Counted from the first letter of the stretch, positions 1 through 6,891 are shown. The stretch: 14,777 nucleotides of DNA from an uncultured delta proteobacterium (GCA_903858055.1 CAIOHM010000362.1:1-14777); one strand, 5' to 3'. The notes: generated by a model from the letters alone, not told the origin. Translations and numbers: made by a program.

Positions 1-1253
1 AGCAGTCGTTTCGTATCCGCAACTGGCGCTCTCCCGAGTCGCGCCGCTTGCTCTACCTCGAGTACGTGCTGGCCAACGACGAGCACGCCAAGGAGGTGAA
101 GCTGTTTGGTATCGGTCCGCTCCTCCTTGGGCGGTACCAGACTCTGGCGGAGACGCTCTACGATGAAGATCGGCGCCTCACGTGGCGGCGCAGCGTCGCG
201 ACCCACCTGCTCAGCCTCCTCGCTACGGGCGCCTTCTACGGTGCATACGTGGTGATGGCGCTCCGCGCCGTCGAAGGGCGCCTCACCCTTGGGGAGCTGT
301 CGCTCTACATCCTGGCCTTCCGTCAGGGGCAGTCGTTGTTCCAGAGCGCGCTGGGCGCGGTCGGCTCGCTCTACGAGCACAATCTGTACCTGGCGAATCT
401 GTTTACCTACCTGGATCTCCCGACGGGGGTGGCCCGCCCTCGGCCCGTGACCGTCGGCCAGGCGCTGCCCGAGGCTGCGGCGGCAGGGGCGACTCCGTTC
501 GCCGGCGTCCGCTTCGAAGGGGTCGGCTTTCGCTATCCGGGGCGGGACGAGTGGGCGCTCCGCGACATCGACCTCGTCGTGCCGCGCGGCGAGAGCCTCG
601 CGCTCGTGGGTGAAAACGGCGCTGGCAAGACCACGCTCATCAAGCTTCTGACGCGCCTCTACGAGCCGACGGAAGGGCGCATCCTCCTCGATGGAAGGCT
701 CCTATCGGACTGGCCGATCGACGCTCTTCGGGCGCGCATCGGCGTCGTGTTCCAGGACTTCAACCAGTACCAACTGCGCGTGCGCGAGAACGTCGGCTTT
801 GGCAGCGTCGACCACCTCGACGACGACACTCGCCTGGTCCGCGCCGTCGAGCGGGGCGGGGCGGAGGAGGTCGTCTCAGCGCTCAAAGGGGGGCTCGATG
901 CGCCGCTCGGACGCTGGTTCCAGGAGGGGAGCGAGCTGTCGGGCGGGCAGTGGCAGAAGATCGCCCTGGCCCGCGCCTTCGTTCGCGAGGAGGCCGACAT
1001 CTTGGTGCTCGACGAGCCGACCGCGGCGCTCGACGCCGAGGCCGAGCACGCCGTCTTCGAGCGCTTCCGGGAGCTCGCGCGCGAGCGCACGACCGTGACC
1101 ATCTCGCACCGCTTTCCGACCGTGCGCATGGCGAGCCGCATCGTCGTGCTCGACCACGGGCGGATCATCGAGAGCGGCACGCACGACGCCTTGATCGCCC
1201 AAGGAGGGCAGTACGCGCGCATGTTCTCGCTGCAGGCGGAGGGCTACCGCTAG
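1..1253 (+). CDS. ABC exporter half-transporter (permease + ATPase), 5' truncated
   Basis: The reading frame is open from the left window edge (first full codon at base 3), so the N-terminus and most of the transmembrane domain are missing; 416 residues are visible. The start of the visible part has the cytoplasmic-loop pattern typical of ABC exporters (E-x3-AKEVKLF), followed by a membrane segment around residues 65-90. The nucleotide-binding domain follows: Walker A GENGAGKTT (about residue 203), Q-loop VVFQDF, signature LSGGQWQKIALARAF, Walker B ILVLDEPTAALD, and the H-loop with TISHRF. This is a fused permease-ATPase of the peptide/lipid exporter type, acting in the inner membrane as a dimer. 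It is convergent with the RiPP-like operon, so export of the modified peptide is a reasonable inference, but no peptidase domain can be seen and the missing N-terminus could change the picture. Family call is secure; substrate is a guess. Confidence 0.93.
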   Translation, partial: QSFRIRNWRSPESRRLLYLEYVLANDEHAKEVKLFGIGPLLLGRYQTLAETLYDEDRRLTWRRSVATHLLSLLATGAFYGAYVVMALRAVEGRLTLGELSLYILAFRQGQSLFQSALGAVGSLYEHNLYLANLFTYLDLPTGVARPRPVTVGQALPEAAAAGATPFAGVRFEGVGFRYPGRDEWALRDIDLVVPRGESLALVGENGAGKTTLIKLLTRLYEPTEGRILLDGRLLSDWPIDALRARIGVVFQDFNQYQLRVRENVGFGSVDHLDDDTRLVRAVERGGAEEVVSALKGGLDAPLGRWFQEGSELSGGQWQKIALARAFVREEADILVLDEPTAALDAEAEHAVFERFRELARERTTVTISHRFPTVRMASRIVVLDHGRIIESGTHDALIAQGGQYARMFSLQAEGYR

Positions 1254-1291
1254 CCGCGGCCCCGCGTTGCGCGGACCGGCGCGGGCCGTGG
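1254..1291. terminator. GC-rich hairpin between convergent genes, possible bidirectional terminator
   Basis: The arm at 1254-1266 (CCGCGGCCCCGCG) pairs with 1280-1291 (CGCGGGCCGTGG), with one bulged C and one G-T wobble and a 13-nt loop. It begins directly after the ABC transporter stop and ends four bases before the stop of the opposing gene. Neither side has a real T-tract (only GTTT on the plus side), so intrinsic termination is plausible but weak. Confidence 0.45.
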
Positions 1292-1295
1292 ACGT

Positions 1296-3299
1296 TTAGC
1301 GGCGCGGCTCCTCGACGAAGGGCGTGTCGAACAGGACGATGTGAGATCCTGGCGGCAGGAGCGCCTCGACCCTCTGGCCCGTTCCGTCTCGCCAGTCGCC
1401 GTCCCGACGGACGAGCGGGCCGCGGTCGGCCAGTCGACGCAGCGCCGGGGTCCACTCCGGGCAGCGAGCCTCGCGAGCGTTCACCGACGGAGCTCCGCCG
1501 CTCCAGGAGATCGGGGCGGCCAAGAAAGCGCGGTCCGGCGTCCACACGACCGCTGCCCGATGCCCCGCCCACAACGCCTCCGCCAGCCCGGCGTCCAGCT
1601 GCGCGAGGGCGCGCCTGCGGAGTCGGATCGACTCGACCGTCGCCTCGCAGTCGAGCGAGCAGGGAAAGTGCCAGGTCAGCCCCCGACCGAGGACGAGCGC
1701 AAAGGCGTTGGTCTCGGGCGGATGCACCCCAAGGTCGAACGGCGCTCCGTGTCCGCCTGCGCCCGCATCCATGGCCCAGGCGAGCAGGTCCCCCTCGAAG
1801 CGTTCGATCGCGTCGTGCCAGTGGGAGGCGAAGTGCGCCTGGCAGCACGCGGGGATGCCGAGGGCCGCTCCGGCGCGGTTCTCCTCGTCGTCGCGGACCG
1901 CCGCGACGAGCGCGTCCGTGTCGCGCGCCAGGTAGGCGAAGACGGTCGCTCCGGGCGGCGGCTTGGAGTACTCGAACGTCGCGTCGGGCAGGTTCGAGAA
2001 GCGCCCCTTGAGCTGCTCGGCGCGCGTCAAGAAGACCTGCCGCGAAAAGAGCGGCGAGACCAGCGGGTCGAGCGCCCGTGCCAGCTCGGCCCCGTGCTCG
2101 AGCGACACCGACACGCGCGACAGCTTTTGACCGTCGAGCGCAAGCAGCAGCTCCGCGCGCTCGATCGGGTTGAGCCAGCCGAGCGCGTCGAGGCGCGCGG
2201 TCAATGACTCGCTCGTGGCGACGGGCCTTTCGGTGTCGAGGCGCGCCCACAGCGGTCGGAACGACGGGCACAGGGCTTCGAGGTGCTCGCTCCAGCGCGC
2301 CCAGGTCTCCTGGGAGGTCGACGCGCGGAGGGCACGCAGCCCCCCCTCGCACTTGCGCTGGACATGCGCCAACCTCGTGTGGGCCACGGCCTCCGCGAGG
2401 TGCGCGCCGTAGGCCTCCTGGTCGACCACGGCCTGCCAGAAGCGCAGCACTTCGAGGTACGAGACGACGCCGTGGAGCAGCTTGATCGCGGGCCGCGGCT
2501 GGTGAAAAAAGGGCGAATAGGCGGAGGGCGCCTGGCGCAGCTCCTCGACGAACGCAGGCTGCCCTGCGAGGTACGCATCGAGCAGCTGGTGGGAAGTCTC
2601 GTGCACCAGCTGGTCGCCCACCTCGGCCGGTCCATTGTTGGCGCGCAGGACGATGAACCCGGGCAGCACGTCCGCGGAGAGAGACTGCATGAGCCCCGGC
2701 GGCTCATCGAAGCTGGCCACGAGCGAGACCTGGTCGAGGAGCCTCTGCGCCTGCTCGGGAGAAACCTCTTCGACATAGGCGAGCCCCGCCTCGAGCTGGG
2801 GGCGCCACACGGTCGGGTCGGGGGCGACGGGCGTCGACCGCTCCTCCCCGACGAGGATGCGCACGAACTCCGAGTCGCCGACGAGGATGAGACCCGAAGG
2901 ACCCGGGGCGAGGAGCGGGCGGATCGCGCCACTTGCGACCTCCTCGGCCACCATCCCATGCGTCGGGTCCTGGCGATACAGGCACCCCTTGGGGGAGGCG
3001 AGCGATGCACGCGACCCCGGCAGCTCGAGGCCGAGCGCGTCGGCCACCCCGCAGAGGATCGTCCCGATGACCCAGTCGGGCGTCGTTCCGTCGAAGCGCA
3101 CCAGGTTGCCGAGGAGAGCGACGGCGAGGCGGAGGAGCGGGAGCTCGGCGAGCGGCGGAATGCGCACGGCGTCCACCTCCCTGACGGCGCGGGCCGCTTC
3201 GGCGAGGATACCGTCACGCCCTTCGGCCTTCGCACACGCCGTGCGCAGGGCCCACAGCAGACGTCCGACGGGGCTTAAAAGATACTGGGACCCGAACAC
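1296..3299 (-). CDS. HExxH-type putative peptide beta-hydroxylase fused to a Cys-rich domain
   Basis: I chose the GTG at 3299 as start (667 aa). It has GGGAG six bases upstream and overlaps the previous gene by 25 nt; the open frame further upstream lies wholly inside that gene. Residues 1 to about 400 form a HExxH domain: HETSH at 233-237, YSPF at 261-264, RP at 269-270 and LHG at 275-277, the same order and spacing as in the neighbouring HExxH protein. Such domains accompany FxsB-type radical SAM maturases, and some are known Fe(II)/alpha-ketoglutarate peptide beta-hydroxylases. Residues about 440-600 form a second domain with P-x-CC at 483-486, ASH at 491-493 and H-x-PCS-x2-C at 544-551, matching the small protein encoded at 5784-6527. 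The WR that follows YSP in the neighbour is replaced here by FF, so activity may differ. Last gene of the operon. HExxH family fairly sure; substrate and C-terminal role unknown. Confidence 0.8.
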   Translation of the reverse strand: MFGSQYLLSPVGRLLWALRTACAKAEGRDGILAEAARAVREVDAVRIPPLAELPLLRLAVALLGNLVRFDGTTPDWVIGTILCGVADALGLELPGSRASLASPKGCLYRQDPTHGMVAEEVASGAIRPLLAPGPSGLILVGDSEFVRILVGEERSTPVAPDPTVWRPQLEAGLAYVEEVSPEQAQRLLDQVSLVASFDEPPGLMQSLSADVLPGFIVLRANNGPAEVGDQLVHETSHQLLDAYLAGQPAFVEELRQAPSAYSPFFHQPRPAIKLLHGVVSYLEVLRFWQAVVDQEAYGAHLAEAVAHTRLAHVQRKCEGGLRALRASTSQETWARWSEHLEALCPSFRPLWARLDTERPVATSESLTARLDALGWLNPIERAELLLALDGQKLSRVSVSLEHGAELARALDPLVSPLFSRQVFLTRAEQLKGRFSNLPDATFEYSKPPPGATVFAYLARDTDALVAAVRDDEENRAGAALGIPACCQAHFASHWHDAIERFEGDLLAWAMDAGAGGHGAPFDLGVHPPETNAFALVLGRGLTWHFPCSLDCEATVESIRLRRRALAQLDAGLAEALWAGHRAAVVWTPDRAFLAAPISWSGGAPSVNAREARCPEWTPALRRLADRGPLVRRDGDWRDGTGQRVEALLPPGSHIVLFDTPFVEEPRR

Positions 3300-4639
3300 A
3301 GGCTTCTCCCGAGGTGACTCTGCCGGTGCGCTTCGAGTCGGCGGTTGAGTTCGGCCCGGGCCGTGTCGTCGATGACGACGCGGTCCAGGAGCCCCTGACA
3401 GGTGTGTGTGAGCTCGTCCAGGAGGCGGGCCCCCGTTGCGGTCATGCGCGCGTACTCTCGCAGCAGCTTGAGCCCCGCGAGCACCTCCGAGACGCGCCGC
3501 ATCGCCGTGTGATGAGCGGCGGTCGTTGACGAGAGTTCGGGCGGGGCGAGCTCGGCCCACCGGAGCCAGAGGTGCACGACGAAGGTGAAGACGTAGCAAC
3601 CGTGCAGCACCATGCCGAGGGGCCGTGAGTCGTTGCGCCACGGCGAGTAGAAGCTCTCGCCCTTTGGGGAGTCCGCCTCGAAGAGCGGCACCACCGATTC
3701 GAGCCGAAAGAGCTTCTGGTGCATCGCCTCGTGGACGAGGCACTCGGCGACGTCGAGCGGGGTGTGGATGGCGGGAAGGTAGACGAAGCCGAGGACCGCC
3801 TCATTGCTGGCGCTGCCGAAGCCCTGGCCGAGCCCTTTGTAGAGCGGCAGCACTTCGGAGCTGTAGCGAACGCTCGCATCGAGCAGCGCGGGATCGGCGG
3901 CGCGGGCCAGCGCGCAGGCACGCTCGAGGACGGGCGCCCAGCTCTGGGCGACGGCAGGGTCACGCACGATGATGGCCGAGGCGGTGTAGGGTTCGCGGAG
4001 CCCTCGGTCGTGGACGGGCATCTGCATCGAGGTCGGGCCCGAGACCAGGACCGGTGGCGCGTAGCGATAGCGGGCGTCGACGCGCAGGAGTCGCCCCGAG
4101 GGCGTCCGATGTTCGAGGAGCGGGCCGCCTTCGTCCAAGGTGAGCCCGGTCGCATCGAGTCGCAGCGTCGGCGGACGCCCGATGCCGCCCGCGAGCAGCG
4201 CACCGCTCCGGCCAAGATCCCATCCCGAGGGAGCCGCGACGCCGAGGTCGAGCGAGAGCGGCGCCGCGAGCTGCGCGTCGTCGATCATCGCAGCCACGAG
4301 CGCCTCGACGAGCCGCAGCGTGTGCAGGATGAACGCGCGCTCGGGAGCGAGCGAGTCGATGAGCAGGTGGGACGTCGCCCAGGGCTCCGGATCGCGCCCC
4401 TGCCCGTTCGCGCGCAGCACCTCTTTCGACACCGAGCACCAGTGGCGCACCTTCGAGCTGTCGGGCACCCCGCCCTCGAGGAGCGCGTCAACCGCGAGGT
4501 GGAGTCCTCCCCCGTGCCGCTCGATGAGCGGGCGCTGGCGGCGCCACAGCTCCCGGCACTCGATCGACAAGAGACGCGCCGTTGCCGTCTGGAGATCCCG
4601 ATCGGAGAGGAAGGTCGGCAGGCCGAGTGCGGCGCTCAT
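3275..4639 (-). CDS. HExxH-motif putative peptide-modifying beta-hydroxylase
   Basis: 454 aa. The ATG at 4639 overlaps the radical SAM stop (ATGA), and GAGGAG lies eight bases upstream, so the start is well supported. The first 290 residues show no motif I can name. The core is LVHEAMH (HEAMH at 303-307), then YSPWR (331-335), RP (339-340) and LHG (345-347). This fits the HExxH family found beside FxsB-type radical SAM enzymes, now associated with alpha-ketoglutarate-dependent peptide beta-hydroxylation. In that reading the two HExxH histidines plus a downstream residue bind iron, and Arg335 or Arg339 could hold the co-substrate; those residue roles are my inference. No signal peptide or membrane segment is seen, so it probably acts in the cytoplasm on the leader-bearing precursor. 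A zinc peptidase is the main alternative reading of HExxH, but the YSPWR...LHG context argues against it. Confidence 0.8.
   Translation of the reverse strand: MSAALGLPTFLSDRDLQTATARLLSIECRELWRRQRPLIERHGGGLHLAVDALLEGGVPDSSKVRHWCSVSKEVLRANGQGRDPEPWATSHLLIDSLAPERAFILHTLRLVEALVAAMIDDAQLAAPLSLDLGVAAPSGWDLGRSGALLAGGIGRPPTLRLDATGLTLDEGGPLLEHRTPSGRLLRVDARYRYAPPVLVSGPTSMQMPVHDRGLREPYTASAIIVRDPAVAQSWAPVLERACALARAADPALLDASVRYSSEVLPLYKGLGQGFGSASNEAVLGFVYLPAIHTPLDVAECLVHEAMHQKLFRLESVVPLFEADSPKGESFYSPWRNDSRPLGMVLHGCYVFTFVVHLWLRWAELAPPELSSTTAAHHTAMRRVSEVLAGLKLLREYARMTATGARLLDELTHTCQGLLDRVVIDDTARAELNRRLEAHRQSHLGRSLCSGPSIF
3306..3310 (-). promoter_or_regulatory. Shine-Dalgarno site deciding a GTG start
   Basis: GGGAG on the minus strand, six bases before the GTG at 3299. 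It supports the short form of the 667-aa protein instead of a long upstream extension into the previous gene. Confidence 0.6.
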
Positions 4640-5787
4640 GGGCGTGGCTCCTCGTCGGCGGGGGAGTGGCGTCGGGCACGCGCCTGGACGTCGCCGCGCA
4701 TGGTGCGAATGAGGTGCAGGATATCGGCGCAGTAGACCGACGGTGCGGCGAACGCTCCGTCACCGGCGTACCGGTGGGGCAGGTAGCCGCCGCCGCAGAT
4801 CCGAAGCTCCGGGCATGACTGGCACGCTGGCGCGAGCGACAGGGCGCCCTGCTGACGGTCGAGGTAGCGACGGTGACGCAGCACCGCGTCGATGGACACG
4901 TCAAAGAGCGACAGCTCCAGCCGCTGCTGCTCGTCTCCGCAGCTCTTGAGCGTGTCGACCCCTTCGAGCGCGCCGTCGGTGGTCAGCACCAGCAGCTGGG
5001 TCGGTTCGAGCCCCAGCCCCTCGAAGAGCCCTGGCGCTCCAACGAGCCCTCGCACGATTTGGTCGAGGTACCGGATCTTCATCCAGGCGTGGCGCCCGTC
5101 GAGCCAGGCCCGCCAGATGCGCGCGAGCCACTCGCCGTACGCGGGCGGCCCATCCCCGTCGGGGCGGTAGGGCGGTCGGGTCCAGTTGTGATGCGGCAGC
5201 AGAAAGTCGACGTGCTCGACGCCAACGGAGGCCAGGAAGTCGAAGCAGGCGAGCGGATCGGTGCGCACGTCGATGACCGAAAGAATCCCTTGCAGCAGCC
5301 GCCGGCTCCGGAGCGCCTGGATGCCGCGCAGGGTCGCCTCGAAGCTCGACCTGCCGGCGTGGTCGAGTCGGTGCAGGTCGTTGGCCTCGCGCGGACCGTC
5401 GATGCTGACTCCGACGGAGATGCGTTGCGTTTCGAGCACGCGGAGGAGCTCGTCGTCCACGAGGGTGGCGTTCGACTGCATGGCCAGATCGACCGGCGCG
5501 ATCGGTTCGAGTCGCTCGCGCAGGACGCGCGCGATGGCGTCGATCCGCTCGGCCCCGGCGAGCATCGGCTCCCCCCCATGGAGCGAGATCAAGATGCGCG
5601 GCAGCGCGTGGGTACGTGCGTGCTCCGCGATGCGATCGGCGGCCCGCGAAGCGGTCTCGATCGACATCACGGCCGGCTGCCTCCGCCAGGAGTCGTCACC
5701 GAGGTGGTACTCGTAGCAGTAGTCGCAGTCGAGGTTGCAGCGGCTCGCGACCTTGAGGATGAACTCGTTGACGGGGAGCGCGTTCAC
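4636..5787 (-). CDS. FxsB-like radical SAM/SPASM peptide maturase
   Basis: 383 aa from the GTG at 5787, which overlaps the preceding stop as GTGA; the frame is open upstream but that part is antisense-like filler overlapping the previous gene. The radical SAM cluster is C-x3-C-x2-C at Cys17, Cys21 and Cys24, in the context FILKVASRCNLDCDYCYEY, followed by SWRRQPAVMS and the SAM-binding GGEP at 71-74. The SPASM region has Cys283, Cys322, Cys325, Cys331 (CGGG) and Cys353, expected to bind auxiliary Fe-S clusters. TDGALEGVDTLKS (from about 270) and HRY followed by PSVYC are typical of FxsB enzymes, which form a crosslink between an aromatic ring and the beta-carbon two residues later (three-residue cyclophane). 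Here the substrate is probably the nearby peptide, whose repeated motif is His-x-Ser rather than Phe-x-Ser. Enzyme class is secure; the exact crosslink is inferred. Confidence 0.9.
   Translation of the reverse strand: MNALPVNEFILKVASRCNLDCDYCYEYHLGDDSWRRQPAVMSIETASRAADRIAEHARTHALPRILISLHGGEPMLAGAERIDAIARVLRERLEPIAPVDLAMQSNATLVDDELLRVLETQRISVGVSIDGPREANDLHRLDHAGRSSFEATLRGIQALRSRRLLQGILSVIDVRTDPLACFDFLASVGVEHVDFLLPHHNWTRPPYRPDGDGPPAYGEWLARIWRAWLDGRHAWMKIRYLDQIVRGLVGAPGLFEGLGLEPTQLLVLTTDGALEGVDTLKSCGDEQQRLELSLFDVSIDAVLRHRRYLDRQQGALSLAPACQSCPELRICGGGYLPHRYAGDGAFAAPSVYCADILHLIRTMRGDVQARARRHSPADEEPRP
4648..4653 (-). promoter_or_regulatory. Shine-Dalgarno site of the 454-aa HExxH gene
   Basis: GAGGAG on the minus strand, eight bases before the ATG at 4639 and inside the end of the radical SAM gene. 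It fixes the start of the HExxH gene despite the overlap. Confidence 0.7.
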
Positions 5788-6527
5788 ATCGAAAACTCGA
5801 GGAAATCGGGCAGACCTGCCGCGTCGTGATCGACGGCGACGAAGGCGCTGCCCGGCGGGTTGGGGCGATCCGGTCGAAACACCACGGAGCGCAGGGTCTG
5901 CTCCAGCGTGGAGCGTGCAAGCGACTCGAGCCCCAGCGCGCCCAGGAGTTCGTGGACCCGGCGCCCGCGCGCGGCCAAGGCGGAGCAGCGGAACGAGCAG
6001 GGGTAGACTTCCCCGACGAAGGTGGGCGCCTGCCAGGCCAGTGGGAGCCTGTTGCACCAGCACAGGGGCGGCGCCCCGTTGCAGGGGGCGAGCGCGGCGG
6101 CGATCCAGCCATCGGGGTGCCGGGAGTGCGAAGCGTAGGCTTCGACGCAGCAGGGCGGGTAGTCGAGCAGCACTCCTGCTCGTGCCGGCTCGCCCGACGC
6201 CTCGCAGTCGCACAGCTCGGCCGCGAGAGCCGCATCGCGCGACACGATGAGAAGCTCCGAGCGCTCCCCCGCGAGGGGGACTGGCGACGACTCGTCGAGC
6301 GGCTCGACGACGTTCCAGCCCTCGGCTACCCGCCGGACCGCCATCCGCCTCCCAACGACGCAGAGCCCCTCGCTCGCAGCCCAGGTCCGCACGGCCTCGG
6401 CGCTCGGCCCGGAGAGGGCAAACCGCAACGCCCGCTTCTCGCCTGCGGCAAAAAGCACCGCGTCGGCGAGGGTTGGGACCGGCAGGTCTCGCACCCGGGA
6501 GAGCAGGCGCAGGTAAGATGGCAACAT
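5784..6527 (-). CDS. Cys-rich protein of unknown function, RiPP-operon associated
   Basis: 247 aa from the ATG at 6527; a stop lies in frame upstream and no better start exists. The ribosome site is poor (GAAGG about 12 bases away). I do not recognise a named function. The central and C-terminal half carries YPPCC at 123-127, ASH at 132-134, CWC at 156-158 and YPCS-x2-C at 175-181, plus CDC at 106-108. The spaced CC and PCS-x2-C motifs suggest a metal or Fe-S site. The same motif set and surrounding pattern recur at the C-terminus of the 667-aa HExxH protein, so this is a domain used twice in one operon. It may belong to the uncharacterised DUF483-type group, but I am unsure of that name. No signal peptide or membrane segment. 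The stop overlaps the radical SAM start by 4 nt, so the two are probably translationally coupled and may work together on the peptide. Confidence 0.8.
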   Translation of the reverse strand: MLPSYLRLLSRVRDLPVPTLADAVLFAAGEKRALRFALSGPSAEAVRTWAASEGLCVVGRRMAVRRVAEGWNVVEPLDESSPVPLAGERSELLIVSRDAALAAELCDCEASGEPARAGVLLDYPPCCVEAYASHSRHPDGWIAAALAPCNGAPPLCWCNRLPLAWQAPTFVGEVYPCSFRCSALAARGRRVHELLGALGLESLARSTLEQTLRSVVFRPDRPNPPGSAFVAVDHDAAGLPDFLEFSM

Positions 6528-6563
6528 CGGCGATGCGTGCCTTCGGTCCGGGGTACGTGCGGC

Positions 6564-6579
6564 CCGTCTACCGAGACGG
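6564..6579 (-). promoter_or_regulatory. Small hairpin between precursor gene and downstream operon
   Basis: CCGTCT, loop CGGT, AGACGG: a perfect 6-bp stem with a 4-base loop in the 82-nt gap after the peptide stop and before the Cys-rich gene. No T-tract follows. A hairpin here could protect the peptide mRNA or reduce read-through so that the peptide is made in excess over the enzymes; this is inferred from position only. Confidence 0.3.
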
Positions 6580-6609
6580 CGGCGCGATGAAAGCGGGAAA
6601 AGCGGGCGA

Positions 6610-6834
6610 CTACTGGTCGCCGTCGCTCTTGCCCGGCGTGCCGTCGATCGCCTCGAGCGGCGCGACGGTCGAGTTGTGGGCGCCCGAGTAGTGCCCGCTC
6701 AGGTGGTTGGGCTTCGCGATGCCGCCATGAGACGCCCCTTCGATCTCGCCTGCGATACGGTCGAGCACGGACGACTCCGCGCGCAGCAGTTCCTCGAGCG
6801 TCAGCTTCTCGTGGTCGGACTTCTTGATGGACAT
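6610..6834 (-). CDS. RiPP precursor-like peptide with three His-x-Ser motifs
   Basis: 74 aa. The ATG at 6834 has AGGAGA six bases upstream, the best ribosome site in the region; the frame is open further upstream but that part has no support. Residues 1-33 look like a leader: charged at first (MSIKKSDHEK), then a likely helix with TLEELLRAESSVLDRI. A Gly-Gly follows at 37-38. The core has H44-L-S46-G, H48-Y-S50-G and H53-N-S55-T, three His-x-Ser units spaced 4 and 5 residues apart. A 19-residue acidic, Gly/Pro-containing tail ends the peptide. There is no cysteine. It is the first gene before a radical SAM maturase and two HExxH proteins, the usual place for a substrate. By analogy with FxS cyclophane peptides, each His ring could be joined to the Ser two residues on, or the residues hydroxylated. 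The peptide family itself is not one I can name. Confidence 0.75.
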   Translation of the reverse strand: MSIKKSDHEKLTLEELLRAESSVLDRIAGEIEGASHGGIAKPNHLSGHYSGAHNSTVAPLEAIDGTPGKSDGDQ

Positions 6835-6840
6835 CGGGCT

Positions 6841-6846
6841 TCTCCT
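6841..6846 (-). promoter_or_regulatory. Strong ribosome-binding site of the precursor peptide
   Basis: AGGAGA on the minus strand with six bases to the ATG at 6834. It identifies the 74-aa start over the 106-aa open frame and implies strong translation of the peptide. Confidence 0.75.
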
Positions 6847-6876
6847 GGTCAGGTTGACACGAGGACGAACGGAAGA

Positions 6877-6891
6877 GGGCAGGAACTGCCC
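6877..6891. repeat. Inverted repeat upstream of the precursor gene, possible operator or 5' UTR hairpin
   Basis: Plus-strand GGGCAG-GAA-CTGCCC is a perfect 6-bp dyad with a 3-base centre, 43 to 57 bases before the precursor start. The size and place fit either a regulator site or an RNA hairpin in the leader. No regulator gene lies in the cluster, so no partner can be named. Confidence 0.35.

Noticed and set aside
3300..3743. N-terminal extension (148 aa) of the 667-aa HExxH protein
   Set aside because: It lies inside the 454-aa gene in another frame, is Arg/Pro/Ala-rich like a shadow frame, and the GTG at 3299 has a good ribosome site.
3275..4639. HExxH protein as a zinc metallopeptidase (leader peptidase)
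   Set aside because: HExxH alone fits, but the YSPWR...RP...LHG pattern and the FxsB-like neighbour fit the peptide-hydroxylase family better; not fully excluded.
5788..6213. N-terminal extension of the radical SAM protein
   Set aside because: It overlaps the Cys-rich gene in another frame, has shadow-like composition, and FxsB proteins begin shortly before the FILKV segment.
6854..6859. TTGACA on the plus strand as a -35 element
   Set aside because: No -10-like sequence follows at the right distance (GGGCAG there), and no plus-strand gene lies downstream.
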